Below are positions 63,359 through 64,000 of a stretch of DNA of 64,000 nt, piece after piece. The position numbers were made by a program, and so were the translations under genes. The stretch is from Bog-257 sp963834135. Its GTDB lineage: Bacteria > Acidobacteriota > Terriglobia > Terriglobales > Acidobacteriaceae. The DNA lies in the NCBI GenBank assembly GCA_963834135.1, contig CAWIAN010000010.1, positions 682,001 through 746,000 on the forward strand. The letters are read 5' to 3'. The notes under the pieces are model-generated. The model ran no database searches and was not told where the DNA came from. It worked only from the letters and a program-made list of their open reading frames with translations. Every line of letters starts with the position of its first letter. Within the stretch, counting starts at the first letter, position 1.

Positions 63359-64000
63359 CTACCGTGTCAAGAATTGCAGTCTTCGGATGATCTCCCAAAC
63401 CCGAACCGAAAACCTTTCAAGCGTTGGGATTATTTCGAGCTTCTCGGCCGATGTTCCCTCTCCGAACGTTATCTCAAATGTGACCTCTCCGTGATTCTTG
63501 AGCTTAGTCTCAAATCCTACGGGATGTCGGTATGTAGCGCTAATCCCAGGAGCATTGAATCGCGTAAGTATGATGTCGAGAACATCAATCGACCCATCTT
63601 CGTTCTCCAATTCAATGCCGATGATTCCAGTAGCAGCGACCATGGGAATAAGCAGGATGTGTTTGTCGTCAATGTCGAGGTCGTGGAGCGTGAGAATATC
63701 GCTGTCCCCACCCTTGTAACATTTAACGTCATTGACCATGAAGTCGAAGATTCTAGAGTTCGGTTCTATGCCAGCGTTTTTGGGAAGAACCGATTCAAGC
63801 CATTTCCTGGGCTTGTCGGGGGCGATAGGGAACTTTCTGTGCTTAGGTTCAGAGGAGGGTTTTCCAACTTTGTTAACGATTTCTACCCAAACAATGTCAA
63901 GAGCGGAGCGGAGATTGTGAACTGCATCGCCAGTAATCAATGCGAGGTCGGAGCGCAAGTAGTAGTCGTCCAATCCGTAGTGAAGGAACTTTTCCCCCGT
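63359..64000 (-). CDS. Hypothetical protein, 5' end beyond the window
   Basis: The minus frame is open from the window edge to a TAG at 63359, giving at least 213 residues. A start at TTG 63973 would give 204, but the frame continues upstream, so the gene is probably cut. The N-terminal part LITGDAVHNLRSALDIVWVE is a conserved block in unannotated bacterial proteins; the rest, with TLHDLDIDDKHILLIPMV, is unassigned. Function is unknown. It is more AT-rich than its neighbours by eye, possibly acquired DNA. Confidence 0.6.
   Translation of the reverse strand, partial: TGEKFLHYGLDDYYLRSDLALITGDAVHNLRSALDIVWVEIVNKVGKPSSEPKHRKFPIAPDKPRKWLESVLPKNAGIEPNSRIFDFMVNDVKCYKGGDSDILTLHDLDIDDKHILLIPMVAATGIIGIELENEDGSIDVLDIILTRFNAPGISATYRHPVGFETKLKNHGEVTFEITFGEGTSAEKLEIIPTLERFSVRVWEIIRRLQFLTR

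Overview
The window reads like chromosome from a soil-type member of the Acidobacteriota. The main reasons are two very large MacB/FtsX-type permeases of the acidobacterial ADOP kind (one next to a PadR regulator), short beta-propeller, TPR and DUF5666-like secreted proteins, half-size transporters and GTG/TTG starts in a roughly 55-60% GC background. No rRNA, tRNA, CRISPR array, transposase or phage gene was seen. The phylum call is inference from gene content.

Layout. 1-4.4 kb: DJ-1/PfpI protein, aldo/keto reductase, enoyl-CoA hydratase, GlcG-like protein, then a small gene graveyard (LuxR tail and sulfatase tail, each truncated). 4.4-9.9 kb: a sulfur-flavoured locus with PadR, an ADOP permease and two exported rhodaneses in one operon, divergent from a half-size TauE/SafE transporter. 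9.9-11.1 kb: an M13 peptidase remnant and an OmpR-type response regulator with Glu in place of the phospho-acceptor Asp.

11.1-23.3 kb: a ten-gene, minus-strand, almost gapless operon of five class B (B12-binding-fold) radical SAM proteins, three class I methyltransferases, one amidohydrolase and one radical SAM/SPASM protein. I do not recognise it as a described pathway, and it is the best candidate here for a new biosynthetic system.

23.4-43.6 kb: a plus-strand exopolysaccharide locus. It holds an HprK-like kinase and a stand-alone relative of that kinase's N-terminal domain, a Wzx flippase, a NusG-family specialised elongation factor, a PF14907-type nucleotidyltransferase, a giant SLBB export protein, Wzi, Wzz, a second Wzx, an O-antigen ligase/polymerase, three glycosyltransferases, an initiating sugar-phosphate transferase, a plant-like GDP-mannose 3,5-epimerase and a secreted glycoside hydrolase. 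Together these can start, build, flip, polymerise, export and trim a polymer.

43.6-48.4 kb: a minus-strand redox operon with a diheme cytochrome c, an outer-membrane barrel with its own N-terminal CxxCH (Cyc2-like layout), a cupredoxin and an unknown secreted protein. 48.6-54.0 kb: secreted propeller, DUF5666-like, zinc-ribbon and TPR proteins plus small unknown genes. 54.3-57.4 kb: a KaiC-like double ATPase overlapping a PAS histidine kinase. 57.6-64 kb: a TonB-C protein with a clear terminator, a second ADOP permease with a possible leaderless promoter, a TPR protein with a proline/glutamine-rich repeat tail, palindromic repeats and a partial unknown gene at the edge.
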